From NCBI RefSeq assembly GCF_022179325.1, contig NZ_BPQQ01000023.1:44354-108353 (forward strand): a stretch of DNA of 64,000 bases, written 5' to 3'. Source of the stretch: Methylobacterium isbiliense (GTDB taxonomy: Bacteria > Pseudomonadota > Alphaproteobacteria > Rhizobiales > Beijerinckiaceae). The translations under genes were made by a program, and so were the position numbers. The notes under the pieces are model-generated. The model had not been told where the DNA came from, searched no databases, and saw nothing but the letters and a program-made list of their open reading frames with translations. Shown here piece by piece: positions 1 through 11,420 of the stretch; within the stretch, counting starts at the first letter, position 1, and each line of letters begins with the position of its first letter.

Positions 1-1266
<1,266 letters not shown>

Positions 1267-1287
1267 GCTCCGACAAGGGCCGGTGCC

Positions 1288-1321
1288 CGGATTCCCTCCC
1301 TCGCACGGAAGGGGGAATCCG
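1288..1321. terminator. Perfect 9-bp stem hairpin after gltB
   Basis: CGGATTCCC (1288-1296) pairs with GGGAATCCG (1313-1321). It lies in the 100-bp gap between the gltB stop and the GST start. No T-run follows, so it may be a weak terminator, an attenuator or an mRNA-stabilising element that adjusts downstream expression. Confidence 0.45.
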
Positions 1322-1366
1322 CGGCTTTCCATGGAGCGGACCGCATTTCACTGAGGGGGCGCAGCG

Positions 1367-1975
1367 GTGAAGATCTTCGGGGACGACAAGTCGGGCAACT
1401 GCCTGAAGGTTCGTTACGTCGCCGATCACCTCGGCGTCCCCTACGCGTGGATCCCCGTCGACATCATGAAGGGCGAGACCCGCACGCCCGAGTTCCTCGC
1501 CCGCTTTCCCGTCGGGCAGGTCCCGGGCGTGGAATTCGCGGACGGGCGCTGCCTGTCGCAATCGAACGCGATCATCCGCCACCTCGCCCGCGGCAGTGCG
1601 CTCCTGCCCGAGGATCCTTGGCAGCAGGCCAAGATCGACGAGTGGCTGTTCTGGGAGCAGTACAACCACGAGCCGACGATCGCGGTCTGCCGGTTCCACA
1701 TGCGCTACCGGGGCGAGCCCGCCGAGACCCGCGATCCGCGGAAGGTGGCGGGCGGAGAGGCGGCCCTCGACCTGATGGAGCGACGCTTGGTCGCCGCGGA
1801 TTGGTTCGTGGGGGACGCGATCACCATCGCGGACGTGGCCCTGTTCGCCTATACGCAATTCGCCGACGAGGGCGGATTCAGCCTCGACACGAGGCCGGCC
1901 GTGCGGAGCTGGCTCACACGTTGCATCCAGGCCCTCGGCCTGCCGGGCGCGACGTCAATCGCCGTACCGGGCTGA
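1367..1975 (+). CDS. Glutathione S-transferase family protein
   Basis: A 202-residue soluble protein with the two-domain GST layout. An N-terminal thioredoxin-like half (about 1-80) contains the family's VPGVE and SQSNAI glutathione-contact region. The C-terminal half is all-helical and ends with a [15 protein letters not shown] segment, which matches the conserved N-capping box of GSTs. The start is GTG at 1367, preceded by a purine-rich GAGGGGG (1353-1359). It sits between gltB and gltD, so it is probably co-transcribed with them. The substrate cannot be read from sequence. Detoxification or glutathione-dependent reduction is family knowledge only. Confidence 0.88.
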   Translation: MKIFGDDKSGNCLKVRYVADHLGVPYAWIPVDIMKGETRTPEFLARFPVGQVPGVEFADGRCLSQSNAIIRHLARGSALLPEDPWQQAKIDEWLFWEQYNHEPTIAVCRFHMRYRGEPAETRDPRKVAGGEAALDLMERRLVAADWFVGDAITIADVALFAYTQFADEGGFSLDTRPAVRSWLTRCIQALGLPGATSIAVPG

Positions 1976-2025
1976 CCGAACGTTCGCACCGGCCCGTTCT
2001 TCGTTCCAACCTCCGAGTTCTTCCG

Positions 2026-3452
<1,427 letters not shown>

Positions 3453-3456
<4 letters not shown>

Positions 3457-3476
3457 GGCGGCGTCCGGCGCCTCAG
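3453..3476. terminator. Hairpin between convergent gltD and SGNH-hydrolase genes
   Basis: CTGAGGCG (3453-3460) and CGCCTCAG (3469-3476) form a perfect 8-bp stem that starts inside the gltD stop region. It sits in the 33-bp gap between two convergent genes, a usual place for a two-way terminator. There is no T-run. Confidence 0.5.
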
Positions 3477-3493
3477 GGCGTCCGGCGCCTCAG
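3460..3493. repeat. Perfect tandem 17-bp direct repeat
   Basis: The unit GGCGTCCGGCGCCTCAG occurs at 3460-3476 and again, identically, at 3477-3493. The second copy includes the stop codon of the minus-strand hydrolase gene. It looks like a local slippage duplication. Confidence 0.8.
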
Positions 3494-4929
3494 CTCCGCG
3501 GCCAGCGGAAATCGTCGGCCCGGCCCGGCTGCGGAGTGGCGGGCGCGCCCCGGGTGAGGCTGCGCTCCACGGTGTATCCCGCATCCCCATCGACCCGGGG
3601 ACGGCCAGTGAGGAGCTGGCCGTTCGGCGACACCTCGTTGCGGGTGAGCGGCACCACGGGACCGGCCGCGGGCTTGACCGGCAGCGCCGGGATGCCGGGG
3701 GGCTCCGGCAGGCTCGGCAACATCGCGGTGATGAGCCGGTCGATGGCCGCCTCGTCGTCGAGGCGGGGCGCCTGTCCGGGTTCGACGGAGGCGGGCGGCG
3801 GGGTGGCCGCCACCGCGTCCGGAACGCTCGGCAGGACGCCGCGCGCCTCCATCAGCCGCTTGATCTCCACATCCGCGAAGTGGGCCGCCTTGCGGGCGCC
3901 GGCCTGGGTGAAGTGCACGCCGTCGGCGGTGCGCAGGCGCGCCGTCTGGCCTTCCAGATCCGGTCCGGTCGCCGCGTAGCGGTTCTGCTCGTCCGAGAAG
4001 GCCGGCCAGATGTCGACGTAGATGCCGCCCGCGCGCTGCACCCGGTCGCGGTAGATCTCGTTGATCGAGCTGAGGTCGGCCGAGAAGGTGTCGCTCTTCA
4101 TCGGCGGCACGCCGACCCAGATCACCGGCACCTTGGCGTCCGTGAACACCTTCAGGAGCGCATCGACCCGGTCGCGGTAGAGCGTGCGCCAGCGGTCGCC
4201 GAGCGCCTCCAGCGACTGGTCGCCGTCGCGCAGGGCCTGCCGGTCGTTGGCGCCGACCATCACCACCGCGTAGGTCAGCTTGGGGTTGGCGGCCAGGTAT
4301 TCCTCGGCGGCCTTCGGCCAGTCGACCACGTCCTTGCGCACGAGGCCGCTGTCGCCGCGGGCGCGGCGGATCACCAGCACGTCGCCGTTCGCCTCGTAGG
4401 CCGATTCCAGCCCCTTGCCGAGGAGCTCGGCCAGCGAATCGCCGAACACCGCGATCTGCGTCGTCGGGTTGGTCTTGGGCTTGGCGGCGGGCGCGACCGC
4501 CACAGGGGGCGCGGGGCGGGGCTTCGGCCGCTGCACCGAGCGCCCTTCGTGGCTGCGATGCGTCTCGCGGACGGGCGCCTCGCGCAGCCGCGGCCGGGGC
4601 GTGCGGTACCCCCCGCCGTAGCTCGGGGCGGGCGCCGGCTGGGCCTGCGGCTCGGGCTGCTCCCAGGGCCACCGGAACCCGCCGCGCTGCGGCTCGGGCG
4701 CAGGCGCGGGCGCGCGCCGGTAGCCCTGCCGGCCGTACGGATCCTCGCCGTAGCCGCGGCTGCGGTTACCGTAGCCGTACGGGTCCTGGCGGCGCTGCTG
4801 CTGATAGCCGCCGTCGTCGCCGCCCCACCATTGCGCCGAGGCGGGCGACGCGCCCAGGCAGAGCAGCGCTCCGACGAGTCCCATCGTCGGTCCTGCCAAT
4901 CTCGGCCCCGCCCGTCTCGGCCCGGTCAT
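3490..4929 (-). CDS. Secreted SGNH/GDSL hydrolase, DUF459 type
   Basis: A 479-residue exported protein. ATG at 4929 has AGGAG about 9 nt upstream and gives a signal peptide ending ASPASAQ; an upstream GTG at 4953 is possible. A low-complexity Gly/Pro/Tyr/Arg-rich stretch covers about residues 35-140. The catalytic domain then has block I AVFGDSLAELLG, a glycine block (RARGDSGLV), VGANDRQ as block III and a C-terminal DGVHFTQAGARK carrying the Asp-x-x-His pair. These are the SGNH esterase/acyltransferase signatures. A periplasmic role in modifying cell-wall or exopolysaccharide acyl groups is typical for DUF459, but the substrate is unknown. It converges on gltD. Confidence 0.88.
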   Translation of the reverse strand: MTGPRRAGPRLAGPTMGLVGALLCLGASPASAQWWGGDDGGYQQQRRQDPYGYGNRSRGYGEDPYGRQGYRRAPAPAPEPQRGGFRWPWEQPEPQAQPAPAPSYGGGYRTPRPRLREAPVRETHRSHEGRSVQRPKPRPAPPVAVAPAAKPKTNPTTQIAVFGDSLAELLGKGLESAYEANGDVLVIRRARGDSGLVRKDVVDWPKAAEEYLAANPKLTYAVVMVGANDRQALRDGDQSLEALGDRWRTLYRDRVDALLKVFTDAKVPVIWVGVPPMKSDTFSADLSSINEIYRDRVQRAGGIYVDIWPAFSDEQNRYAATGPDLEGQTARLRTADGVHFTQAGARKAAHFADVEIKRLMEARGVLPSVPDAVAATPPPASVEPGQAPRLDDEAAIDRLITAMLPSLPEPPGIPALPVKPAAGPVVPLTRNEVSPNGQLLTGRPRVDGDAGYTVERSLTRGAPATPQPGRADDFRWPRS

Positions 4930-5001
4930 CCGCTGCTCGCTCCTGAACGCCACGCTACGATAACGCGCGGAGACCCGAAGCGCACCGGGGGCGGACGCGC
5001 G

Positions 5002-6000
5002 CTACTCCGCCGCCGCCAGCCCGATCACCGCGGGCACCGGCACGCCGATGTCGCGCAGGAGCTGCGCGTCCGCGTCGGCCTCGTTGTTGGCGGTGGTGAG
5101 CAGGCGCTCGCCGTAGAAGATCGAGTTGGCGCCGGCGAGGAAGCACAGAACCTGCGCCTCGCGGGTGAGCGCGCGGCGGCCCGCGCTCAGGCGCACGCGG
5201 GCCTTCGGCATCACGATGCGGGCGGTGGCGCACATGCGCACGAGGTCGAGCGGATCGACCGGGGGGCGGTCCTGGAGCGGCGTGCCCTCCACCGCCACGA
5301 GCGCGTTGATCGGCACGCTCTCGGGATGCGGCGCGTGGTTGGCCAGCACCTGCAGCATCGCGGCGCGGTCGCGCACGCCCTCACCCATGCCGATGATGCC
5401 GCCGCAGCACACGCCGATCCCGGCCTCGCGCACCGCCTGCAGGGTGTCGAGCCGGTCCGCGTAGGTGCGGGTCGAGATGATGTCGCCGTAGAAGTCCGGC
5501 CCGGTGTCGAGGTTGTGGTTGTAGGCGGTCAGCCCGGCCTCGGCGAGACGCTCGGCCTGGGAGGGCGTCAGCATGCCCAGCGTGACGCAGGCCTCCATCC
5601 CGAGCCCGCGCACGCCCCGCACCATCGCGAGCACGGCGTCGAACTCGGGCCCGTCCTTCGGCTGGCGCCACGCGGCGCCCATGCAGAAGCGGGTCGCGCC
5701 CGCGGCCTTGGCGGCGGCGGCCTCGCGCAGCACGGTCTCCACCGGCATCAGGCGCTGGCGGCCGAGGCCCGCCTCCTTGTGATGGGCCGATTGCGGGCAG
5801 TAGGCGCAATCCTCCGGGCAGCCGCCGGTCTTGATCGAGAGCAGGCTCGCGCGCTGGATGTCGGCCGGGTCGTGGTGGGCGCGGTGGACGCTCGCCGCCC
5901 GGTGCACGAGGTCGAGGAGCGGCAGGTCGTGGATCGCCTGGATCTCGGCGACGGTCCAATCGTGCCGGATGGCGTCGGGGGGCGCGGCTTCTGTGCTCAT
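5002..6000 (-). CDS. bioB: Biotin synthase
   Basis: A 332-residue radical-SAM enzyme that inserts sulphur into dethiobiotin in the last step of biotin synthesis. The SAM-cluster motif CPEDCAYC is at residues 61-68, followed by the family's CPQSAHH. Further matches are [10 protein letters not shown], the NHNLDT motif and a [17 protein letters not shown] segment near the C-terminus. ATG at 6000 is chosen because GAGGAG precedes it; the longer frame to 6081 has no support. The length fits the family. No BioR-like TTATMKATAA box was seen upstream. A LysR gene is divergent 110 bp away. Confidence 0.96.
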   Translation of the reverse strand: MSTEAAPPDAIRHDWTVAEIQAIHDLPLLDLVHRAASVHRAHHDPADIQRASLLSIKTGGCPEDCAYCPQSAHHKEAGLGRQRLMPVETVLREAAAAKAAGATRFCMGAAWRQPKDGPEFDAVLAMVRGVRGLGMEACVTLGMLTPSQAERLAEAGLTAYNHNLDTGPDFYGDIISTRTYADRLDTLQAVREAGIGVCCGGIIGMGEGVRDRAAMLQVLANHAPHPESVPINALVAVEGTPLQDRPPVDPLDLVRMCATARIVMPKARVRLSAGRRALTREAQVLCFLAGANSIFYGERLLTTANNEADADAQLLRDIGVPVPAVIGLAAAE

Positions 6001-6110
6001 CGGGCTCCTCGGGTCGTTGCCGACCGCATAGCGCGATCCGCCGTGCTTGTCCCGCCCCTCGCCGACCGGAGCCGTTGCCAAGCCGGGGCGCTCGGCGGCA
6101 TCGTCGGGAG

Positions 6111-7010
6111 ATGTCGCTCCGGGTGCCCCTCTCCGCCGTCCGCTCGTTCGAGGCCGCTGCGCGGCGGCGCTCGTTCAAGGCCGCGGCGGCGGAGTTGAAC
6201 CTGACCGCGAGCGCCGTGAGCCACGCCATCCGCAAGATGGAGGAGGCGCTCGGCGTCGCGCTGTTCGAGCGGGCCGGGCAGGGGGTGGGGCTCACCCCGG
6301 CCGGCGAGGCGCTGCTGGAGCATGTCGGGCGCGCCTTCGAGGAACTGCACCGCGGGCTCGACCTCGTGGCGGCGCGCGGGCCGCAATTGCTGCGCCTGCA
6401 CTGCGCCCCGAGCTTCGCCGCGCAATGGCTCACCCCGCGGCTCGCCCGCTTCCTCGCCGATCACCCGGGCTTCGAGGTGCGGCTCGCCGCCGGCATGGAC
6501 TATGCGCGCTTCACCACCGACGAGTTCGACGCCGATATCGTGTACGGCCCGCCGCGCGGGGAGGGGCTGGTGGTGGTGCCCCTCTGCACCGAGACCGTGA
6601 CGCCGCTCTGCGATCCCGTCCGGGCGGCCCGCATCCGCAAACCCGAGGACCTCCTCGCCCACGTGCTGATCCAGAGCGACAACAAGCTGGTGCGCTGGCC
6701 GCTCTGGTTCGCGCAGAACGACCTGCCGGCGCCCCGGCCGCTCGGCGTGCGCTTCGACCGCAGCTTCCTCGCCATCGCGGCCGCCGCGGACGGGCTCGGC
6801 GTCGCCCTCGAATCGACGCTGCTCGCCGAGCGCGAGCTCGCGAGCGGGCGCCTCGTCGCCCCGCTGCGGGGGGTCGCGCGCGACGTGACCTATGTCGGCC
6901 ACCACCTCGTCTTTCCGGCGGGCAGCCGGCCCCGCGCGCCGCTGCGCACCTTCGCGCGCTGGCTGGTGGGCGAGCTCGGGATCGCCAAGGAGCGGGCGGA
7001 ACTCGGCTGA
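6111..7010 (+). CDS. LysR-family transcriptional regulator, GcvA-like
   Basis: A 299-residue regulator. The N-terminal winged helix-turn-helix (residues 1-65) reads [19 protein letters not shown] and [17 protein letters not shown], as in GcvA-type LysR proteins. The C-terminal two-lobed effector domain follows ([19 protein letters not shown], typical of GcvA relatives). ATG at 6111 begins [10 protein letters not shown]; a TTG at 6075 is a less likely start. It is divergent from bioB, so it could control bioB and itself, but no clear operator was seen and its effector is unknown. Confidence 0.88.
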   Translation: MSLRVPLSAVRSFEAAARRRSFKAAAAELNLTASAVSHAIRKMEEALGVALFERAGQGVGLTPAGEALLEHVGRAFEELHRGLDLVAARGPQLLRLHCAPSFAAQWLTPRLARFLADHPGFEVRLAAGMDYARFTTDEFDADIVYGPPRGEGLVVVPLCTETVTPLCDPVRAARIRKPEDLLAHVLIQSDNKLVRWPLWFAQNDLPAPRPLGVRFDRSFLAIAAAADGLGVALESTLLAERELASGRLVAPLRGVARDVTYVGHHLVFPAGSRPRAPLRTFARWLVGELGIAKERAELG

Positions 7011-7115
7011 CCGCCGTACCTGTACGCCCGGCAACGCCGGCTTCAGTCGCGGTTCAAGCGGACGGACCGAGGATCGCTCATCGGCGGGCCGGTGCCCGCC
7101 CGGAGCCTCGAACCG

Positions 7116-7469
7116 ATGTCACGCCCTCTTCGCCTCGCGGCCGCCGCAGCCGCGGCGCTGGTCCTGTCCGCGCCGGTCCTCGCCGCGGATGTCGACGAGC
7201 CGCCGCCTCCGCCGCGCTTCGACTCCCGCCCGGGCTGGGTGCCGCCCCGGGTCGTGCGCCCCGCCGAAACCTGCCGGGTCTTCGTGAAGCGACGCATCGA
7301 TCCATACGGCGAGGAGGTGGTGCGACGCGTCAGAGTCTGCGACGAGGGGCCGGTCCTTGACGGCCCGCCGCGCTGGCGCGGCCCCGGCTGGGGCGCGGAC
7401 GAGGACGGACCGCCGCGCCCCCGCTTCGGCCCGCCGCGGCCGCCTGCGGACATCCCCGAGGGCTGGTAG
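7116..7469 (+). CDS. Small secreted proline/arginine-rich protein, unknown
   Basis: A 117-residue protein from ATG at 7116. A clear signal peptide (LRLAAAAAAALVLSAPVLAA) is followed by a Pro-rich linker, a central region with two cysteines about 30 residues apart (ETCRVFVKRRIDPYGEEVV, RRVRVCDEG) and a Pro/Gly/Arg-rich tail. The two cysteines could form one disulphide in the periplasm. Similar short C-x(n)-C secreted proteins with an RxDxxGxxV core are common in Hyphomicrobiales, but their function is not known to me. It stands between the LysR gene and recD2. Confidence 0.7.
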   Translation: MSRPLRLAAAAAAALVLSAPVLAADVDEPPPPPRFDSRPGWVPPRVVRPAETCRVFVKRRIDPYGEEVVRRVRVCDEGPVLDGPPRWRGPGWGADEDGPPRPRFGPPRPPADIPEGW

Positions 7470-7520
7470 GCCCGGCCTTGCGGCAGGCGGGCCGGGACCC
7501 GATCTCTCCCGTATCGTCCG

Positions 7521-9734
7521 ATGCCCGCCGCCACGACACGCCGCAGCGCCGAACGCGATCCCGGCGCGCCCCCGCGCGAAGCGCTCGCGGGCTCGGTCGA
7601 ACGCGTCACCTTCCACAGTCCCGAGACCGGCTTCTGCGTCCTCAAGATCAAGGCGCGGGGCAAGCGCGACCTCGTGGCGCTGGTCGGGCACGCGCCGGCG
7701 GTGGCGGCCGGCGAGTGGATCACCGCCACGGGCGCCTGGGTGAGCGACCGCACGCACGGCCTGCAGTTCCGCGCCGACACGCTCGCCTGCACGCCGCCCA
7801 CGGGCGAGGAGGGCATCGCGCGCTACCTCGCCTCCGGCCAGATGCGCGGCATCGGCCCGGAGATCGCCCGGCGCCTCGTGCGCGCCTTCGGGGCCGACAC
7901 CTTCGCGGTGATCGAAGCCGAGCCGCACCGGCTCACCGAGGTCCCGGGTATCGGCCCGACCCGCGCCGCGCGCCTCGTGGCGGCCTGGGCCGAGCACCGG
8001 GTGGTGCGCGAGATCATGATCTTCCTGCATGCGCACGGGGTCGGCACGGCGCGGGCGGTGCGCATCTACAAGACCTACGGGGCGGAGTCGGTCGCCGTGA
8101 TGACGGAGGACCCCTACCGTCTCGCCCGCGACGTACGCGGCATCGGCTTCCGCACCGCCGACGCCATCGCCACCAAGCTCGGCCTGCCGCCGACCGCGCC
8201 GGCGCGGCTTCGGGCGGGCATCGCCTACGCGCTGCAGGCGGCGATGGATGACGGCCACTGCGCCCTGCCGGTGCCCGACCTCGTGACCCGCGCGGCCGAC
8301 CTCCTGGGCGTGGAGCCGGGCCTCGCCCGCACGGCGCTGGTGGAGGAACTCGGCGGCGACACGGTGGTGGCGGATGCGATCGGCGGCGAGACCCATGTCT
8401 TCCTGCGCGGCCTGCACGCGGCCGAGCGAGCCATCGCCGAGCGGCTGATCGCGCTCGACGAGGCGCCGCTGCCCTGGGGCGAGATCGCGGCCGGGCCGGC
8501 CCTGGCGGCGATCGCGGCGGAGACCGGCAAGACGCTGTCGCCCTCGCAGGCGCAGGCCGTGCACACGGTGCTCTGCGCCAAGGTCGCGGTCATCACCGGC
8601 GGTCCGGGCGTCGGCAAGACCAGCACGCTCGACGCGCTGCTGCGGGTGCTCGACACCGTCGAGGCGCAGGTGCTCCTCGCCGCACCCACCGGCCGGGCCG
8701 CCAAGCGGATGAGCGAGCAGACCGGGCGCGAGGCGAAGACGCTCCACCGCCTGCTGGAGGTCGACCCGTCGCGGGGCGGCTTCCAGCGCAGCGAGCACAA
8801 CCCGCTCTCCTGCGACCTCCTCGTGGTGGACGAGGCCTCGATGATCGACGTGCCGCTGATGAACGCGCTCACGCGCGCCCTGCCGCGCCACGCCGCGCTC
8901 TGGCTCGTCGGCGACGTCGACCAGCTGCCCTCGGTCGGTCCGGGGCAGGTGCTCGCCGACGTCATCGCCTCCGGCCGCGTGGCCGTCGCCCGCCTGACGG
9001 AGGTGTTTCGCCAAGCCGCCGAGAGCCGGATCATCGTCAACGCCCACCGGATCAAGGAAGGCCGGATGCCGCAGGGCAGTCCGGACCCGTCCGGCGACTT
9101 CTTCGTGGTCGGGATCGACGATCCCGATGCGGGGGCGGAGAAGCTCGTGGAGATCGTGACGCGGCGCATTCCCCGCCGCTTCGGCCTCGATCCAGTGCGC
9201 GACGTGCAGGTGCTCTGCCCGATGACCCGCGGGGCGCTCGGCAGCCGCAACCTCAATCACGCGCTCCAGCAGGTGCTCAACCCGCAGCCCGCGGCCTCGG
9301 TCGAGCGCTTCGGCTGGCGCTTCGCGCCCGGCGACCGCGTGATCGTGGGCCAGAACGACTACGACCGCGAGGTGTTCAACGGCGACCTCGGCGTGGTGCT
9401 GCGGATCGACCCGGAGGAGGGCGCCCTGGTCGCCGGCTTCGACGGGCGCGAGGTGACGTGGCCGTTCGACGAGCTCGACGCCCTCGCGCCGGCCTACGCC
9501 ATCACCATCCACAAGGCGCAAGGGTCGGAATACCCGGCCGTGGTGATCCCGGTGGCGCTCCAGCACTACACGATGCTGGCGCGCAACCTGCTCTACACGG
9601 GCGTGACCCGCGGCAAGCGCCTCGTGGTGCTGGTGGCGCAGAGCCGCGCGGTCGGGATCGCGGTGCGCGGCGGCGCGATGCGGCCGCGCTTCACCAAGCT
9701 GCGGGAGTGGCTGAGCCAGGGCGTGATCCGGTAG
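7521..9734 (+). CDS. recD2: RecD2-type ATP-dependent DNA helicase
   Basis: A 737-residue 5'-3' superfamily 1B helicase. The N-terminal region (about 1-340) has an OB-like VERVTFHSPETGFCVLKI segment and tandem helix-hairpin-helix motifs (GIGPEIARRLV, PGIGPTRAARLV) that distinguish RecD2 from RecBCD-bound RecD. The motor has Walker A GGPGVGKTS near 360, Walker B VVDEASM near 435 and the C-terminal motif AITIHKAQGSEYPAV near 660. No recB or recC is nearby, as expected for RecD2, which acts alone in repair and replication-fork processing. Confidence 0.93.
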   Translation: MPAATTRRSAERDPGAPPREALAGSVERVTFHSPETGFCVLKIKARGKRDLVALVGHAPAVAAGEWITATGAWVSDRTHGLQFRADTLACTPPTGEEGIARYLASGQMRGIGPEIARRLVRAFGADTFAVIEAEPHRLTEVPGIGPTRAARLVAAWAEHRVVREIMIFLHAHGVGTARAVRIYKTYGAESVAVMTEDPYRLARDVRGIGFRTADAIATKLGLPPTAPARLRAGIAYALQAAMDDGHCALPVPDLVTRAADLLGVEPGLARTALVEELGGDTVVADAIGGETHVFLRGLHAAERAIAERLIALDEAPLPWGEIAAGPALAAIAAETGKTLSPSQAQAVHTVLCAKVAVITGGPGVGKTSTLDALLRVLDTVEAQVLLAAPTGRAAKRMSEQTGREAKTLHRLLEVDPSRGGFQRSEHNPLSCDLLVVDEASMIDVPLMNALTRALPRHAALWLVGDVDQLPSVGPGQVLADVIASGRVAVARLTEVFRQAAESRIIVNAHRIKEGRMPQGSPDPSGDFFVVGIDDPDAGAEKLVEIVTRRIPRRFGLDPVRDVQVLCPMTRGALGSRNLNHALQQVLNPQPAASVERFGWRFAPGDRVIVGQNDYDREVFNGDLGVVLRIDPEEGALVAGFDGREVTWPFDELDALAPAYAITIHKAQGSEYPAVVIPVALQHYTMLARNLLYTGVTRGKRLVVLVAQSRAVGIAVRGGAMRPRFTKLREWLSQGVIR

Positions 9735-9790
9735 CGGGGGCCAAGTGCGGCTCGTCCCGCCACCCGCCCGGTCGGGCCGCCTCCCGCGCG

Positions 9791-9805
9791 CCCCGGCGTC
9801 CGGGG
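9791..9805. terminator. Short hairpin between convergent recD2 and unknown gene
   Basis: CCCCGG (9791-9796) and CCGGGG (9800-9805) are separated by three bases in the 97-bp convergent gap. It could stop transcription from both sides. No T-run is present, so support is modest. Confidence 0.35.
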
Positions 9806-9831
9806 TCTGCCGGGCCGGGGCGCCGTTCGCC

Positions 9832-10614
9832 TCACTCCACGTCGATCCGGTTACCGAGATCGTCCCACAGCGTGCCTCGCAGCGTCGCCGGGCCGTGGAC
9901 GATGGCCACCTCGGACGCGCCACTCAGGGCGTAGGCCGCCTCCGCCCGCACGGGATTTCCACCCTGGCCCTTCAGCTTCTCGTACAATTTCTCGGCCGTG
10001 GTGAGGTAGTCGTTCCACTTGTCCTCGGGTATGCCGATCTTCGAGAGCTGATCCTGATACGCGATCAGAAACGTGTTCAGGGATATTTTCGAGACGTCGA
10101 CGCTCGACTTGAAGGCGACGATGGAGAAGGCCTGCTCGATCTGCGAGGTGATGCCCTGTGCCTCGATCTGCCGGCTCCACAGGCGCAGATCGAACCGGAT
10201 GATGCCGTACTTCTGCACGACGATGTAGTAGCTGCTCAGCTCCTGCTGCGTCCCGCTGCCGGCCCCGATGATCGCTTCCACGCCCGTCGTGACCAGGGAG
10301 GCGATCCCGTCGATGATCGAATCGGCGCTGCCCGCCACGAACTTCTTGATGGCGCCCGCCACCTCGCCGGCGATCTTGCCCGAGTCCTGCTTGATGTAGG
10401 CTCGGTATTCCTTGTGTCGCGCGAGGATCTCGGTGACCGGGATCGTCTTGTTCTCGACCGAGCCGGCCGTGCGCAGTTCCAGCTCGATCGCCTTCGTGAA
10501 GGAATCGACCTTCTGCTCACACAGTTCGGACAGCAGGCTCAACAGGAGCGTGATGTCCTTCTTCTTATCCGGCGAGGGATCGAGGGCGTTGATCGCATTC
10601 TTCAGGACGGCCAT
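9832..10614 (-). CDS. Unknown 260-residue helical protein in an AT-richer patch
   Basis: I do not recognise this gene with confidence. ATG at 10614 has GAGGAGA upstream. The protein is mostly predicted helix and rich in Lys, Ile and Ser, unlike its Ala/Arg-rich neighbours. It has no signal peptide. A glycine-spaced hydrophobic stretch near residues 100-118 (IIDGIASLVTTGVEAIIGAG) could be an amphipathic or membrane-inserting hairpin. No catalytic motif is seen. Codon choice is AT-richer than around it, which suggests acquisition by transfer. It is divergent from another unknown gene at 11100. A pore-forming or stress role would be speculation. Confidence 0.75.
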   Translation of the reverse strand: MAVLKNAINALDPSPDKKKDITLLLSLLSELCEQKVDSFTKAIELELRTAGSVENKTIPVTEILARHKEYRAYIKQDSGKIAGEVAGAIKKFVAGSADSIIDGIASLVTTGVEAIIGAGSGTQQELSSYYIVVQKYGIIRFDLRLWSRQIEAQGITSQIEQAFSIVAFKSSVDVSKISLNTFLIAYQDQLSKIGIPEDKWNDYLTTAEKLYEKLKGQGGNPVRAEAAYALSGASEVAIVHGPATLRGTLWDDLGNRIDVE

Positions 10615-11099
10615 GACGTTCTCCTCGTGGACAAGACCGCATGTGAGGCGACAGACGACAGATCTTCTGACATTATGATTTGCCGACTTAATCGGCGATG
10701 CGCAGAATTCGGCGCCGATTGATTTCAGCGCTTGCGGTCGTAGCCAGACGGAAGAGATCGATCAAGCAGAAAATCTACATCTGGGTACGGCTTTATGCTC
10801 TGTTTTCCGGATTTACAGAAGGAATCGCGCCATTTATGCTTCGTTACAAATGGAAAACTGTTTACCGGAGACTTGCGATTTCTATTTACGTGGCGTCGAT
10901 TTCGTGTCCTTGTTGCCCACCGGTTCGATGCATGGCCCGCGTCTGCATCCTCAACGGATTCGCAGGCGGATTCGCCGCTCACGCGTAGCGCAGCCGCGTG
11001 CGAGGAGACCTGGACCTTGCGCCGCGCCGTCCGCGGGCATGCCGCGCCATCATCTCAGCACGTTCGACGAGACGTCGAACACACCGGATGGAAGTAACC
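10615..11099. other. AT-richer intergenic spacer between two divergent unknown genes
   Basis: About 485 bp with base composition clearly closer to even than the GC-rich surroundings, most marked at 10640-10920. Short frames on both strands lack good ribosome sites and family features, so I do not call them. It holds a small stem GCCGA-CTTAA-TCGGC near 10682 and probably two divergent promoters, but I could not identify convincing -35/-10 pairs. Confidence 0.6.
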
Positions 11100-11384
11100 A
11101 TGAAGAAGCCCGAGGACGGCGAGACGCTCACCCAGGCGCAAGTCGGCGAGGCGGTCAACGTCAAGGATTTCGAGGCGGTGGAGATCAAGAAGAACTGGCA
11201 CATCGGGCAGTTCGAGCCGTGGGCACTGGATTTCGGCTATCCCGATGGCATGCCGATCTACGGCGGCGTCGAGGTGGACGGTGTATCGGCCCACATCTAT
11301 TTTCTGAACGACGGCCATCAGGCGTCGATCATCCTGCGCCGTGGCGAGACGCCGGCGACCTACCACGTCACGCCCACATCCTGA
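11100..11384 (+). CDS. Unknown 94-residue acidic protein
   Basis: ATG at 11100 is preceded by GGAAG; an in-frame ATG at 11088 would add four residues. The small soluble protein has no signal peptide. A charged N-terminus (KKPEDGETLTQAQVGEAVNV) leads to a beta-rich core with several aromatic residues (NWHIGQFEPWALDFGYPDG, HIYFLNDGHQASIILRR). I do not recognise the family. It is divergent from the 260-residue unknown gene across an AT-richer spacer, so the two may have arrived together. Confidence 0.65.
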   Translation: MKKPEDGETLTQAQVGEAVNVKDFEAVEIKKNWHIGQFEPWALDFGYPDGMPIYGGVEVDGVSAHIYFLNDGHQASIILRRGETPATYHVTPTS

Positions 11385-11420
11385 GACCCGGATCCCGGCT
11401 GCGGCGGGCTGCGCGCGACC

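Noticed and set aside
5900-6110. A BioR operator for bioB
   Set aside because: No TTATMKATAA-like palindrome is present in the bioB-LysR gap.
3880-6198. A 772-codon plus-strand frame over the SGNH hydrolase and bioB
   Set aside because: Both minus-strand genes are well supported by motifs and ribosome sites; the plus translation is Arg/Ala-rich noise.
10698-10988. A 96-codon frame in the AT-richer spacer
   Set aside because: No ribosome site, overlapping frames on the opposite strand, and no recognisable feature apart from a weak hydrophobic stretch.
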